Below, piece by piece: positions 34,457 through 43,410 of a stretch of DNA of 64,000 nt. Within the stretch, counting starts at the first letter, position 1, and every line of letters starts with the position of its first letter. The notes beneath the pieces were generated by a model. That model saw only the letters and a program-made list of their open reading frames with translations, was not told the origin of the DNA and did no database searches. Made by a program: the position numbers and the translations under genes. Origin of the DNA: an uncultured Lachnospiraceae bacterium (lineage in GTDB: Bacteria > Bacillota > Clostridia > Lachnospirales > Lachnospiraceae); assembly GCA_910589265.1 (NCBI GenBank), contig CAJUTQ010000101.1, positions 62,001-126,000 on the forward strand, written 5' to 3'.

Positions 34457-35410
34457 ATGGCTGATGAAAAAAATTTTGCCGTGCTCATTGATTCGGATAA
34501 TATCTCTGGCAAATATATTAAATATATATTAGATGAGGTGTCCAATCATGGTAGTATCACATACAAAAGAGTATATGGCGACTGGACAGGAAAAACCTCT
34601 GCTTCCTGGAAAAATGTACTTCTTGAAAATTCTCTGTCTCCCATTCAGCAATATAGTTATACAAAAGGTAAAAATGCTACGGATTCCGCAATGATTATTG
34701 ATGCTATGGACATACTATATACCGGAAATGTAGAAGGCTTTTGTATCGTCTCCAGTGATAGCGACTTTACAAGACTGGCTGCCAGACTTAGAGAGGCTGG
34801 AAAAGTAGTTATTGGCATGGGAGAAAAAAAGACTCCAAAACCTTTCTGTGCCGCATGCAATATTTTTAAATATATTGATATCCTAATTGACGAAGAAGAA
34901 AAAGAATCCTCTAAAAGTTCTTCTGTTAAAGATACAGAGACAATGACTAACATTCGCACCATTGAAAATGCAATTATTAATATTATCATCGAAAATGGAG
35001 ATGAAGAAATTGGAATTGATATGGGTGAGCTGGGAAGCCGTCTTGTAAAAAGATACCCTGACTTTGATACAAGAAATTATGGTTATACAAAATTGTCTAA
35101 ATTTCTTGCTAACTATCATTCCCTAGACATTCGTCAGCTACGAAACAGTATTTATGTTAAAATCAAAGATACAGAGATGAATGCTTCCATTGAGGATATT
35201 ATTCTTGATATTGTGAAGGTTCATGGCTATAAAGGTATTAACATGGCTACCTTAAGCCAAAAAATATTAAACCTCTATCCTCATTTCAATGTGAGGGAAT
35301 ATGGATATTCTAAATTTGAACAATTTTTAAGAGGCTTTCACAGTTTGGAAATTATTGAGGACAAGCATAATGCAACGGTAAAAAAAGTTATACTGTCTGA
35401 AAATATATAG
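34457..35410 (+). CDS. NYN-domain nuclease with two LOTUS/OST-HTH domains
   Basis: 317 residues. NYN (PIN-like) domain about 5-135 with acidic active-site residues in LIDSDNIS (11-18), NATDSAMIIDAMD (73-85) and SSDSDFTRL (99-107). A linker leads to two OST-HTH/LOTUS repeats, about 167-237 (GIDMGELGSRLVKRYPDFD) and 243-313 (GINMATLSQKILNLYPHFN); both contain the R-x-Y-G-Y-x-K core. Proteins of this build (eukaryotic MARF1 is related) bind RNA and cut it; LOTUS domains are reported to bind G-quadruplex RNA. AAAGGAGG ribosome site. Single gene. Confidence 0.92.
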   Translation: MADEKNFAVLIDSDNISGKYIKYILDEVSNHGSITYKRVYGDWTGKTSASWKNVLLENSLSPIQQYSYTKGKNATDSAMIIDAMDILYTGNVEGFCIVSSDSDFTRLAARLREAGKVVIGMGEKKTPKPFCAACNIFKYIDILIDEEEKESSKSSSVKDTETMTNIRTIENAIINIIIENGDEEIGIDMGELGSRLVKRYPDFDTRNYGYTKLSKFLANYHSLDIRQLRNSIYVKIKDTEMNASIEDIILDIVKVHGYKGINMATLSQKILNLYPHFNVREYGYSKFEQFLRGFHSLEIIEDKHNATVKKVILSENI

Positions 35411-35439
35411 TAGGTAGATTTTGAGAAAGATATGTGAAA

Positions 35440-35487
35440 GTCTATGAAATAGTTTTCGTAATATTATAGCGAAAACATTCCATAGAC
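35440..35487. terminator. Hairpin between convergent NYN and S1 genes
   Basis: Outer GTCTATG/CATAGAC (35440-35446, 35481-35487) and inner GTTTTCG/CGAAAAC (35452-35458, 35470-35476). No long T run on either strand; a bidirectional stop is possible. Confidence 0.55.
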
Positions 35488-35494
35488 ATTCATA

Positions 35495-36412
35495 TTACTG
35501 AATATTTAATTTGGAAATTAAGTCCCCAAGGCTTAAAGTAGCCCCACCCTCTGATTTATATTGAAAGGTTTGTCCAGAATCTTCTTCTGTTTCAGATGCT
35601 TCCTCCAAAGCCTTCATACTAAGACTAATCTTATTATTATTTGTATTCAAAACTTTTACCTTTACTTTATCTCCTATCTTCACTACTTCAGAAGGACTTC
35701 CTATTCTTTTCATACTCATTTGAGAAATATGAACAAGGCCACTTAAGCCATTTTTTAATTTTATAAATGCACCATACGGCATCATCGACTCCACAATTCC
35801 CTCCATATTTGTTCCTGGCACCATCATGGAAATACGATGATTACGTTCTTCCTGCTCTCTTTCTTTTGCCAAAGCTTTTGCAGATAATACTAGCCTTTTT
35901 TTCTCTTCATCCACATCAATAACTTGGACATCCAAGCTTTTGCCAACATAAGAATCTAAGTCTTCTACATAATATAATCCTATATGTGAAGCAGGAATAA
36001 ATCCTCGAATTCCTTCTACATAAGTCACCACACCACCTTTTACTTTTCCATTTACTTTGACAGAAAACCTTTTCTCTTCTTCCATATATTCTTTTAACAT
36101 TTCCCATCCTTTTTTCATACTTGCTTCTTTTCTGGAAAGACGTATATTGCCATGACCATCATCCAAAGAAACGACCATCGCCTCTATGCTATCGCCTTCT
36201 CTAATATTATTTAATATTGAAAAATTGGGATCCCCACTTACATCTTCTCCTTTAATAACCCCCTGTGTATAATATTTCAAATCTAAAATAACTTCATCTT
36301 CACTTACTCCAATGACAATTCCTTCAATCATATCTCCCTCTTTTATTTTGCGAAAGGATTTTTCCAGTTCAGACTCATAGTCTGCCATTGTCTCTTTCTT
36401 TTCCATTGACAT
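35495..36412 (-). CDS. S1-domain RNA-binding protein (RpsA-like)
   Basis: 305 residues with three S1 modules: about 22-95 (GDMIEGIVIGVSEDEVILDL), 108-180 (GVVTYVEGIRGFIPASHIGL) and 203-272 (GIVESMMPYGAFIKLKNGLSGLVHISQM). The third is the best conserved. Clostridia often carry such short S1 proteins in place of a six-domain ribosomal protein S1; it may help translation or mRNA stability. AGAGG ribosome site. Single gene. Confidence 0.88.
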   Translation of the reverse strand: MSMEKKETMADYESELEKSFRKIKEGDMIEGIVIGVSEDEVILDLKYYTQGVIKGEDVSGDPNFSILNNIREGDSIEAMVVSLDDGHGNIRLSRKEASMKKGWEMLKEYMEEEKRFSVKVNGKVKGGVVTYVEGIRGFIPASHIGLYYVEDLDSYVGKSLDVQVIDVDEEKKRLVLSAKALAKEREQEERNHRISMMVPGTNMEGIVESMMPYGAFIKLKNGLSGLVHISQMSMKRIGSPSEVVKIGDKVKVKVLNTNNNKISLSMKALEEASETEEDSGQTFQYKSEGGATLSLGDLISKLNIQ

Positions 36413-36554
36413 AATTTACCTCTTTTCTATAATATTTTATACATGTAACTCTTATGTTTATCTTACTAATAAGATTATTGAGCCATATAGTCTCAACTGT
36501 TCATTATTATAACATACAATTTGAGAAATTCACATATATTTCACAAAAATTATA

Positions 36555-36583
36555 TTGACTATATGTTCTATTTGTTATATAAC
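36555..36583 (+). promoter_or_regulatory. Predicted hsp20 promoter
   Basis: TTGACT (36555-36560), 17-base spacer, TATAAC (36578-36583), 43 bases before the ATG. No CIRCE or CtsR-type site was seen nearby. Confidence 0.6.
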
Positions 36584-36626
36584 ATTATTGTAAAGAAAAT
36601 CAATATGAACACAAGGAGTGATTTTT

Positions 36627-37052
36627 ATGTTTATACCAACTTTATTTGAAAGAAAACCATCTTTATTCGAAAACTCATTGGAGAAAATGTATCAAGACTT
36701 TTGGAACAACAGCTATTCTACTATAGAACAATTCAATACTGATATTATTGAAAAAGATGATCATTACTTACTTCAAGCTGAAATTCCTGGTTTTAACAAA
36801 GAAGAAATTCAAATTAGCTTACAGGAAGATGTGCTAACAATTTCTGCATGCCATAAAGAAGAAAAAAATACTCAGTCTTCAAATCATTATGTTCGCCGGG
36901 AACGTAGATACGCATCCTACTCCAGAAGTTTTCATGTTCAGGGGATAAATGCCAAAGATATTGACGCATCCTACAACAATGGGATTTTAGAAGTTACCTT
37001 CCCAAAACAGGAGACAGAAAAACCAGAGCCAAAAAGAATTGAAATAAGATAA
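36627..37052 (+). CDS. Small heat-shock protein, Hsp20 family
   Basis: About 141 residues from the ATG at 36627 (MFIPTLFERKPS), eight bases after AAGGAG; the GTG at 36618 lies in that site. The alpha-crystallin domain (about 35-130) contains LQAEIPGFNKEEIQIS, the Arg-rich RRERRYASYSRSF and ASYNNGILEVTFPK. The C-terminal IEI is the usual IxI anchor for oligomer formation. It holds unfolded proteins for refolding. Own promoter and terminator. Confidence 0.94.
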   Translation: MFIPTLFERKPSLFENSLEKMYQDFWNNSYSTIEQFNTDIIEKDDHYLLQAEIPGFNKEEIQISLQEDVLTISACHKEEKNTQSSNHYVRRERRYASYSRSFHVQGINAKDIDASYNNGILEVTFPKQETEKPEPKRIEIR

Positions 37053-37067
37053 GAAATGTTTATAGAT

Positions 37068-37121
37068 TAGCAGTGGAGAGCTTGGAAATACTTATTCATT
37101 TACTCTACCACTGCTATTCCT
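37068..37121 (+). terminator. hsp20 terminator
   Basis: TAGCAGTGG (37068-37076) pairs with CCACTGCTA (37108-37116), extended by AGAG/CTCT, followed by a T-rich stretch. Confidence 0.8.
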
Positions 37122-37164
37122 TTTTACATTTGTAAAATATAGGACTATTTGTCCCAGACAATTT

Positions 37165-37899
37165 TTAATATCCTAATTGAGGGAGAATATTTTTTGGCAT
37201 ATCATAAATAACAATATCTGCCCTTTTATCAGAATCATGCTTATCTTCGTGGATAATAGCCAAACAGCTCCCTGTAAAATACCGAATATAATGTTGATAT
37301 ACATCAGATGACAATGTCGTTCCTAGTACAAGAAGTACTTCTGCCTTTTCAATTTCTTCCGTAGTTTTTGTCATAATCTGATTATCCAGCATTTCCCCAA
37401 ATAAGGAAACCATAGGGCGTATAACTGTTCCACATTCTCTGCAAAAAGGTATCTTTTTACATTGCCTCATGTCATCTAAACTATACTCCTTTCCACAATG
37501 AGGACATCTATTTTTATAAATGCTTCCATGAAGATTGATGACATTTTTACACCCACCCCTCTGACTTAATTCGTAAATATTACTAGAAATTACACATTGC
37601 AATTTACCAACTCTTTCCATAGCTGCTAACGTATAGGAAGACTCGCTCGGCTTAATATTTACATTAATAACTTCATTAATGTAAAATTTAAAAAAGTCTG
37701 CTGTTCTTGTGTTATAATATGCACTAGAAAAAATATATTCTGGTGAAACCCCATACTTATATTCTAAATCATATGCCAGTTCTGGATCTTTCATCCCTAA
37801 ATATCCACATTCCTTCAACATGCCAGATCCACAAATGGCCACCGTATAATTACTTTTGTCCAATGCCTTTTTTAAAGATTCCAACAATTTTTGTGTCAT
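37165..37899 (-). CDS. Divergent Sir2 (sirtuin-like) protein
   Basis: About 244 residues from the ATG at 37899 (MTQKLLESLK), right after GGAGGAG. Retained Sir2 features: catalytic-position His124 in INLHG, zinc cysteines C132-C135 and C153-C156, RPMVSLFGE and GTTLSSDVY. Altered: the NAD loop is GSGMLKECG (24-32) where GAG(I/A)Sx(E/A)SGIPDFR is expected, losing the Asp and Arg, and QNID is replaced by SNIY (106-109). It may bind NAD or a related ligand without normal deacetylation. Single gene. Confidence 0.83.
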   Translation of the reverse strand: MTQKLLESLKKALDKSNYTVAICGSGMLKECGYLGMKDPELAYDLEYKYGVSPEYIFSSAYYNTRTADFFKFYINEVINVNIKPSESSYTLAAMERVGKLQCVISSNIYELSQRGGCKNVINLHGSIYKNRCPHCGKEYSLDDMRQCKKIPFCRECGTVIRPMVSLFGEMLDNQIMTKTTEEIEKAEVLLVLGTTLSSDVYQHYIRYFTGSCLAIIHEDKHDSDKRADIVIYDMPKNILPQLGY

Positions 37900-38102
37900 A
37901 TGACTCCTCCAATCCTGCACCACTTACATATAACATTGCGTCTCCTTTTTTATAATAAAAATATATCCGCTTATTCTATATTACTATATTCAGATTTTTT
38001 GTACAAATTGTCAATAGTTTTTTCTACTTTTTTCTTGCTTATTTTATCCAAAAAACAGAATTCATGCAGCACAACAAAATTTTCTTTACTTTAAGAATCA
38101 AT

Positions 38103-38157
38103 ATTCAAAAAAACAGGACATTTTACTCAAAATCTTTCTAGTAAAACACCCTGTTTT
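38103..38157 (-). terminator. ahcY terminator
   Basis: AAAACAGG (38110-38117) pairs with CCTGTTTT (38150-38157), with an inner TTTTACT/AGTAAAA; on the minus strand it ends in T7. 13 bases after the ahcY stop. Confidence 0.88.
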
Positions 38158-38170
38158 ATTATGAAAATCC

Positions 38171-39418
38171 TTATAAAGAAGAGCTATTTAAATACTCCTC
38201 TTGAGCCTTTGTTAACGAATCAATTTGTTTACCTAAAAATTTTAATTTTCTTTTGGCTACATCCTGATCTACTTCCTCTGGCACATTTATTAATTTTTGG
38301 CTTAAGTTCCCTCCATGCTCTACTAAATACTTTGCACTCAGGGCCTGAATCGCAAAACTCATGTCCATAATTTCTGCTGGATGTCCATCTCCAGCAGCCA
38401 AATTCACCAAACGGCCTTCTGCTAAAATATAAATCCATTGTCCTTGTGTTAGACGATAGCCCATAATATTTTTTCTTGCCTCTTTTATTTCCACTGCTAT
38501 CTCTTTTAATTTTTTGACATTTATTTCAATGTCAAAATGTCCTGCGTTACATAGAATAGCCCCATCCTTCATTACCTTAAAGTCATCTTCATCAATTACA
38601 TGATTACATCCTGTTACGGTTATAAAGAAATCTCCTAATTTTGCAGCCTCTTTCATCTGCATAACTTCAAAGCCGTCCATTACAGCCTCAATCGCTTTTA
38701 CAGCATCAATTTCTGTCACAATTACCTTAGCCCCTAAACCTTTTGCTCTCATGGCAACGCCTTTTCCGCACCATCCATACCCTGCAACTACTACATTTTT
38801 ACCTGCAACGATTAAGTTTGTTGTCCTATTGATTCCATCCCAAACAGATTGTCCAGTACCATAGCGGTTGTCAAATAAATGTTTACAGTCAGCATTATTT
38901 ACCATAACCATAGGAAACGCAAGTTCTCCTGCCTTTTCCATAGCCATAAGACGTATAATTCCTGTCGTAGTCTCCTCACATCCACCGATTACTTGGGGTA
39001 TCAATGCTCGAAACTCTGTATGCATCATATGCACCAAATCTCCGCCATCATCAATTATAATATTGGGTCCAACCTCCAATACACTTCTGATGTGGCTCTC
39101 ATATTCTGATTCTGTTGCATTATACCAAGCATGAACTTCTAATCCTGCCTCTGCTAATGCTGCTGCAACGTCATCCTGAGTAGACAGAGGGTTGCTTCCA
39201 GTTACATACATTTCTGCTCCGCCTGCTGCTAAAACTTTACATAAATATGCGGTCTTTGCCTCTAAGTGAACAGATAAGGCAATTTTCTTCCCTGTAAAAG
39301 GTTTAGACTTGGAAAATTCCTCTTCCAAAGTCCTTAATAAATCACAATTTTTTTTCACCCATTCTATTTTACGCTCACCAGATTCAGCAAGACTTTTATC
39401 TCTAATTTCACTGCCCAT
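38171..39418 (-). CDS. ahcY: Adenosylhomocysteinase (S-adenosylhomocysteine hydrolase family)
   Basis: 415 residues. The NAD-binding loop VVAGYGWCGKGVAMRAKGLG, the substrate-region VNNADCKHLFDNRYGTGQS, and the C-terminal HPAEIMDMSFAIQALS are diagnostic. It splits S-adenosylhomocysteine into homocysteine and adenosine, with tightly bound NAD. It begins 19 bases after mtaD, which deaminates SAH or MTA, so the true substrate may be S-inosylhomocysteine (see finding). GAGGAGATT ribosome site. Confidence 0.94.
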   Translation of the reverse strand: MGSEIRDKSLAESGERKIEWVKKNCDLLRTLEEEFSKSKPFTGKKIALSVHLEAKTAYLCKVLAAGGAEMYVTGSNPLSTQDDVAAALAEAGLEVHAWYNATESEYESHIRSVLEVGPNIIIDDGGDLVHMMHTEFRALIPQVIGGCEETTTGIIRLMAMEKAGELAFPMVMVNNADCKHLFDNRYGTGQSVWDGINRTTNLIVAGKNVVVAGYGWCGKGVAMRAKGLGAKVIVTEIDAVKAIEAVMDGFEVMQMKEAAKLGDFFITVTGCNHVIDEDDFKVMKDGAILCNAGHFDIEINVKKLKEIAVEIKEARKNIMGYRLTQGQWIYILAEGRLVNLAAGDGHPAEIMDMSFAIQALSAKYLVEHGGNLSQKLINVPEEVDQDVAKRKLKFLGKQIDSLTKAQEEYLNSSSL

Positions 39419-39437
39419 TGTACAATCTCCTCATTTC

Positions 39438-40739
39438 TTAATACGTTTTTTTGTCTAATCCTAATCTTCTACAAATCCTTCCAACTTCCATGTAAATTCG
39501 TTCTTCGTCCATAGTTAGCATTTTCCGATTTTCCATTGTAATTTTTCCATTGATTATAACTGTTTCAACTTCAGAACCATTCGCTGAATAGCACAGCCCT
39601 GCCACTAAGTTGTTTCTTGGTGCTAAGGAAGGACTATTTAAATTTAAAATAGCCAAATCTGCCTTCATTCCTTCCTTTATTTTTCCAATTATATTTCCCA
39701 TGCCTAAAGCCCTTGCGCCATTTTCTGTAGCAATCTTAAATCCATCTTGGGCACTAATACATTGGGCAGTTTCTCCTGCTCCCTTGTGTATCAAAGTCAG
39801 GAGATTTAATTCATGAAAGAGATTTAAAGAGTTATTGCTTGCTGCGCCGTCTGTTCCCAAGCAGATATTTAATCCTTTTTCCATCATATAGGGAATGGGA
39901 GCAAAACCATTTCCTAGCTTCATATTGCTTGCTGGATTTGTTACAACACTCACTTCATTTTCTTTCATTATGTCCATATCTTTTTCTGTGGCAAAAACAC
40001 AATGGGCTGCCACTGTGGGAACATCAAACACTCCTGCCTTATACGCAAACTCTATAGGAGTACAGTTATGCCCTTTTCTCATATTTTCTATTTCCGTCTT
40101 GCTTTCTGATAAATGAATATGAATGCCAAGCTGATGCTTCTTTGCCTCATCTACCACAATTTGCAAATATTCATTATCACATGTATAAGGAGCATGGGGG
40201 CCTAACATAAAAGTAATCATGTCATTTTTTTTATAATTTGACATTTCCTCAAAAGCTTCTGCTAATCGGCTACTCCCAGCTTGGTCGCTGCCAGTCCCTA
40301 TGAGTCCTCTAGAAATAACAGCTCTCATTCCTGTTTCTGCTGCTGCTCTTGTCGTCTGGTTTATATGCATTTGCATATCGCTAAAGCAAGTTGTCCCCCC
40401 TCTCATCATCTCTAATATAGAAAGCTGGGCTCCCCAGTATGCATCTTCAGGAAGCAATTTCCCTTCCAAAGGATCAATGGTCCCAAAAAGCCAATCACTA
40501 AAGGATAAATCATCCGCTACATTACGAAATAAGGACATATATGAGTGGGTATGAGCATTAATTAGCCCAGGAATAACCAGCCTGTCCTCCCCATTGATTA
40601 TTTTGTCTGTCTGGAACCCTTCTGGTTCTTCCTCCACACTAGCAATTATATCTCCTTGAATATATATATTCCTTTTCTCAATTACATTTTTTGTTCCATT
40701 TGGAACAACAGCAAGGATATCTTTTAAAAAAATTCCCAT
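39438..40739 (-). CDS. mtaD: 5-methylthioadenosine/S-adenosylhomocysteine deaminase
   Basis: 433 residues, amidohydrolase superfamily. Metal ligands: GLINAHTHSYMSLFRN (HxH), LGIHIHLSESKTEIEN, VAAHCVFATEKD, and LGTDGAASNNS. The DDLSFSDWLFG loop and MRGGTTCFSDM are typical of MtaD. It deaminates SAH and methylthioadenosine to the inosyl forms. It is co-transcribed with ahcY downstream. GAGGG ribosome site. Confidence 0.93.
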   Translation of the reverse strand: MGIFLKDILAVVPNGTKNVIEKRNIYIQGDIIASVEEEPEGFQTDKIINGEDRLVIPGLINAHTHSYMSLFRNVADDLSFSDWLFGTIDPLEGKLLPEDAYWGAQLSILEMMRGGTTCFSDMQMHINQTTRAAAETGMRAVISRGLIGTGSDQAGSSRLAEAFEEMSNYKKNDMITFMLGPHAPYTCDNEYLQIVVDEAKKHQLGIHIHLSESKTEIENMRKGHNCTPIEFAYKAGVFDVPTVAAHCVFATEKDMDIMKENEVSVVTNPASNMKLGNGFAPIPYMMEKGLNICLGTDGAASNNSLNLFHELNLLTLIHKGAGETAQCISAQDGFKIATENGARALGMGNIIGKIKEGMKADLAILNLNSPSLAPRNNLVAGLCYSANGSEVETVIINGKITMENRKMLTMDEERIYMEVGRICRRLGLDKKTY

Positions 40740-40839
40740 AGTTCCCTCACTTCCATGCCTTATTTATAGAACGCTGAAATAAAATGTTTCGTGTACCTGA
40801 GTCTTCTTATAGAAGACATACCTATGCAGAAACAAAAGT

Positions 40840-42195
40840 CTATGATTTTAGTCTTTTTAAAAGGGCTTCTTTTTCTTCCTCAAATCCAGGTTTTCCTAAT
40901 AAGGCGAACATATTTTTCTTATAGCTCTCCACTCCTGGCTGATCAAATGGATTTACTCCTAATATATAACCGCTAATACCACATGCAAATTCAAAAAAGT
41001 AGAATAGTTCTCCTAAATAAAACTCAGACGCTTCTGGCACATGTATGAGCAGATTGGGAACATTTCCGTCTGTATGAGCTAGTATTGTTCCTTTCATTGC
41101 GTTTTGATTAACAAACTCTACTGTTTGACCCGCCAAATAGTTTAATCCGTCTAAATCTGTATCTTCTTTTCCTAACACAATCTCCTCTCTGGAAGTCTCC
41201 AAACTAATTACTGTCTCAAATAATATTCTGGCTCCATCTTGAATATACTGTCCCATTGAATGCAAATCTGTTGTTAAATCAACGCTTGCTGGAAAAATTC
41301 CTTTCTGGTCTTTTCCTTCACTCTCACCGTAGAGCTGCTTCCACCACTCTGCTACAAAATGAACTCTTGGTTCATAATTCGCTAACACCTCTACATTTTT
41401 TCCCTTTCGCAGCAATATATTTCTTACTGCTGCATATTTTAATGCATCATTTTCCCCAAACTGCTCCTCCAACGCCCTTTTTCTTCCTGATTGGGCTCCT
41501 TCCATTAATTGTGTTATATCTGCGCCGCTAACAGCTATAGGCAAAAGTCCTACTGCTGTCAAAACAGAAAAACGGCCTCCAACATCATCAGGAACTACAA
41601 ATGTTTCATATCCTTCTTCTGACGCTAATTTTTTTAAAGAACCTCTTGATTTATCTGTTGTCGCATAAATTCTCTTTGCTGCCTCTGCTTTACCATATTT
41701 CTTTTCCATTAATTCTTTCAGAATGCGAAACGCAATAGCTGGTTCTGTCGTAGTGCCTGATTTCGAAATCATATTGATGGAAAAATCTCTGTCACCAATT
41801 ACATCTATAAGATGCTTTAAGTAAGTGGAACTAATGCTATTTCCCACAAAATATATTTCTGGTGTTTTTCGTATTTCTTTAGAAACAATATTATAAAAAC
41901 TATGTCTTAAAAATTCAATGGCAGCCCTTGCCCCTAAATAAGAACCGCCAATGCCAATTACTATTAAAACCTGAGAATCATTTTTTATTTTTTTTGCAGC
42001 CTTTAAAATTCTCTCAAACTCTTCTTTGTCATATTTTACAGGCAGGTCTATCCATCCTAAAAAGTCATTTCCTGCTCCTGTTTTTGATACTAACAGCTTT
42101 TTTGCATCTTCTGCTAACTTTCCCATGAATTGTACTTCTTCTTCTTTTATAAATGAAGATGCATTGGAATAATCAAATGTCACTTTACTCCTCAT
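40840..42195 (-). CDS. pgi: Glucose-6-phosphate isomerase
   Basis: 451 residues, glycolytic interconversion of glucose-6-P and fructose-6-P. Visible: VIGIGGSYLGARAAIEFL, ISKSGTTTEPAIAFRILK (phosphate-binding), VGGRFSVLTAVGLLPIAV, and EFFEFACGISGYILGVNPFDQPGVE with its C-terminal Lys region. Length fits the short Firmicutes form. AAAGGAAG ribosome site. A small hairpin (40801-40817) follows the stop. Confidence 0.96.
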   Translation of the reverse strand: MRSKVTFDYSNASSFIKEEEVQFMGKLAEDAKKLLVSKTGAGNDFLGWIDLPVKYDKEEFERILKAAKKIKNDSQVLIVIGIGGSYLGARAAIEFLRHSFYNIVSKEIRKTPEIYFVGNSISSTYLKHLIDVIGDRDFSINMISKSGTTTEPAIAFRILKELMEKKYGKAEAAKRIYATTDKSRGSLKKLASEEGYETFVVPDDVGGRFSVLTAVGLLPIAVSGADITQLMEGAQSGRKRALEEQFGENDALKYAAVRNILLRKGKNVEVLANYEPRVHFVAEWWKQLYGESEGKDQKGIFPASVDLTTDLHSMGQYIQDGARILFETVISLETSREEIVLGKEDTDLDGLNYLAGQTVEFVNQNAMKGTILAHTDGNVPNLLIHVPEASEFYLGELFYFFEFACGISGYILGVNPFDQPGVESYKKNMFALLGKPGFEEEKEALLKRLKS

Positions 42196-42281
42196 TTTTC
42201 TCTTCCTTTCTTTACTTTATATCACTTTTTCTAAATGATAAATATATTCTGCATTAAGTGTAGCAAATACCCTTTCTTTTA

Positions 42282-42938
42282 TCAAGTTAAAATTTCCTCA
42301 ATCAATCTTTTCAATGTTTTGTCATCCAAATCTGGCTCATATAACAATGAACCTTTTTCTTCTTCCTTTTTTGTAGTAATGCTTCTGTCCACCTCTTCTT
42401 TTCTTTTTTGAAAAGATTTTCTTCTTTCTTGTTCTATTAAAAGCCTACTCTCATAATAGTTTTCTAAATAATTATTAATATTCACCTGTATATCTCTTTC
42501 TTTTCCTCTTACATTGGCCACTACAGAAATAAAAATATATACAGTCCCACCCATTAAAAGATATTCTGCGCCCCATATTTCATTGTTAAAATATATATTG
42601 TCCTTACAGTAAACAATAAGAAAAATAAAAATCAAAAGGGCAAAAGCGAGTAAAAGCTGGCTTATTCGCTTCCATTTTCCAATCGTAATTCCAAAACATT
42701 TATATTTTATCAAACTTTTATATACAAAAGCCTCAACATTTCTCATACTACCATCCACTTTATAACTATTTTCAAATTTATTTTTTATTTGCAAAAGCAA
42801 CAAATTTTTTGTATGTGACATATTTTCGCTGCTTTTCAATATAATATAATATTGCATACCTATCCACAATTTAACAGCCAATCCTAGACTGTACACTAAA
42901 ATAACTGTATACCAGGCAAACGTCCACTGAATAATCAC
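42282..42938 (-). CDS. Uncharacterised membrane protein, 218 residues
   Basis: Three to four membrane helices: about 8-32, 92-110 (LLLAFALLIFIFLIVY) and 125-142; a cytoplasmic-looking basic/acidic coiled region follows (RLLIEQERRKSFQKRKEE). The C-terminal end LYEPDLDDKTLKRLIEEIL is helical. I do not recognise the family. The start is a GTG about ten bases after AAAGGAC. It stands between pgi and the plus-strand TSCPD gene with no clear functional partner. Confidence 0.72.
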   Translation of the reverse strand: MIIQWTFAWYTVILVYSLGLAVKLWIGMQYYIILKSSENMSHTKNLLLLQIKNKFENSYKVDGSMRNVEAFVYKSLIKYKCFGITIGKWKRISQLLLAFALLIFIFLIVYCKDNIYFNNEIWGAEYLLMGGTVYIFISVVANVRGKERDIQVNINNYLENYYESRLLIEQERRKSFQKRKEEVDRSITTKKEEEKGSLLYEPDLDDKTLKRLIEEILT

Positions 42939-43072
42939 AATATTTTCGTCCTTTCACATTTTTGCTTATTTCACATTATAATATATATAAAATATTTTGA
43001 AAATAAAATGTTGATACTTTTATTTGACATTATTCTACTAGTTTTTATATTCTAGTATTTATCCCACTTTTT

Positions 43073-43081
43073 TGTTATAAT
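43073..43081 (+). promoter_or_regulatory. Predicted promoter of the TSCPD-murG unit (extended -10)
   Basis: TGTTATAAT with the extended TG element, about 60 bases before the TSCPD start codon. The -35 at normal spacing is poor; an upstream TTGACA (43024-43029) belongs to a different spacing. Confidence 0.5.
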
Positions 43082-43141
43082 AAAAAAAGTATAGTGTTCA
43101 TCTTTTTTACAAACATATTATCTTTTTAGGGAGGTTTTTCA

Positions 43142-43390
43142 ATGGTTTATTATCCAACAGGGGTATGCGCACAAGAAATTTCTATTGAAGTGCAAGGAGA
43201 AGTCATTCAGTCCGTTTCATTTAAAGGAGGATGTAATGGCAATAGTCAAGGCATTTCAAAATTAGTAGAAGGAATGAATATTGATGACGCCATCTCCCGA
43301 ATGCAAGGCATACGATGTGGCAGACGTTCCACCTCCTGTCCTGATCAATTAGCTACAGCTTTAAAAAAAATACAAACACTCGATCAATAG
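43142..43390 (+). CDS. TSCPD domain-containing protein
   Basis: 82 residues. The start MVYYPTGVCAQEISIEV, the central VSFKGGCNGNSQGISKLVEG and the closing RCGRRSTSCPDQLA give the TSCPD motif, found as small stand-alone proteins in Clostridia and at the C-terminus of some class II ribonucleotide reductases. Three conserved Cys may bind metal. GGGAGG ribosome site seven bases before the ATG. It is followed by murG after a 20-base gap and probably shares its transcript. Confidence 0.9.
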   Translation: MVYYPTGVCAQEISIEVQGEVIQSVSFKGGCNGNSQGISKLVEGMNIDDAISRMQGIRCGRRSTSCPDQLATALKKIQTLDQ

Positions 43391-43410
43391 TATAGAAAGG
43401 TACCTTCTAA

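Noticed and set aside
40801..40817. pgi terminator
   Set aside because: A six-base stem GTCTTC/GAAGAC without T run; too weak to list as a terminator.
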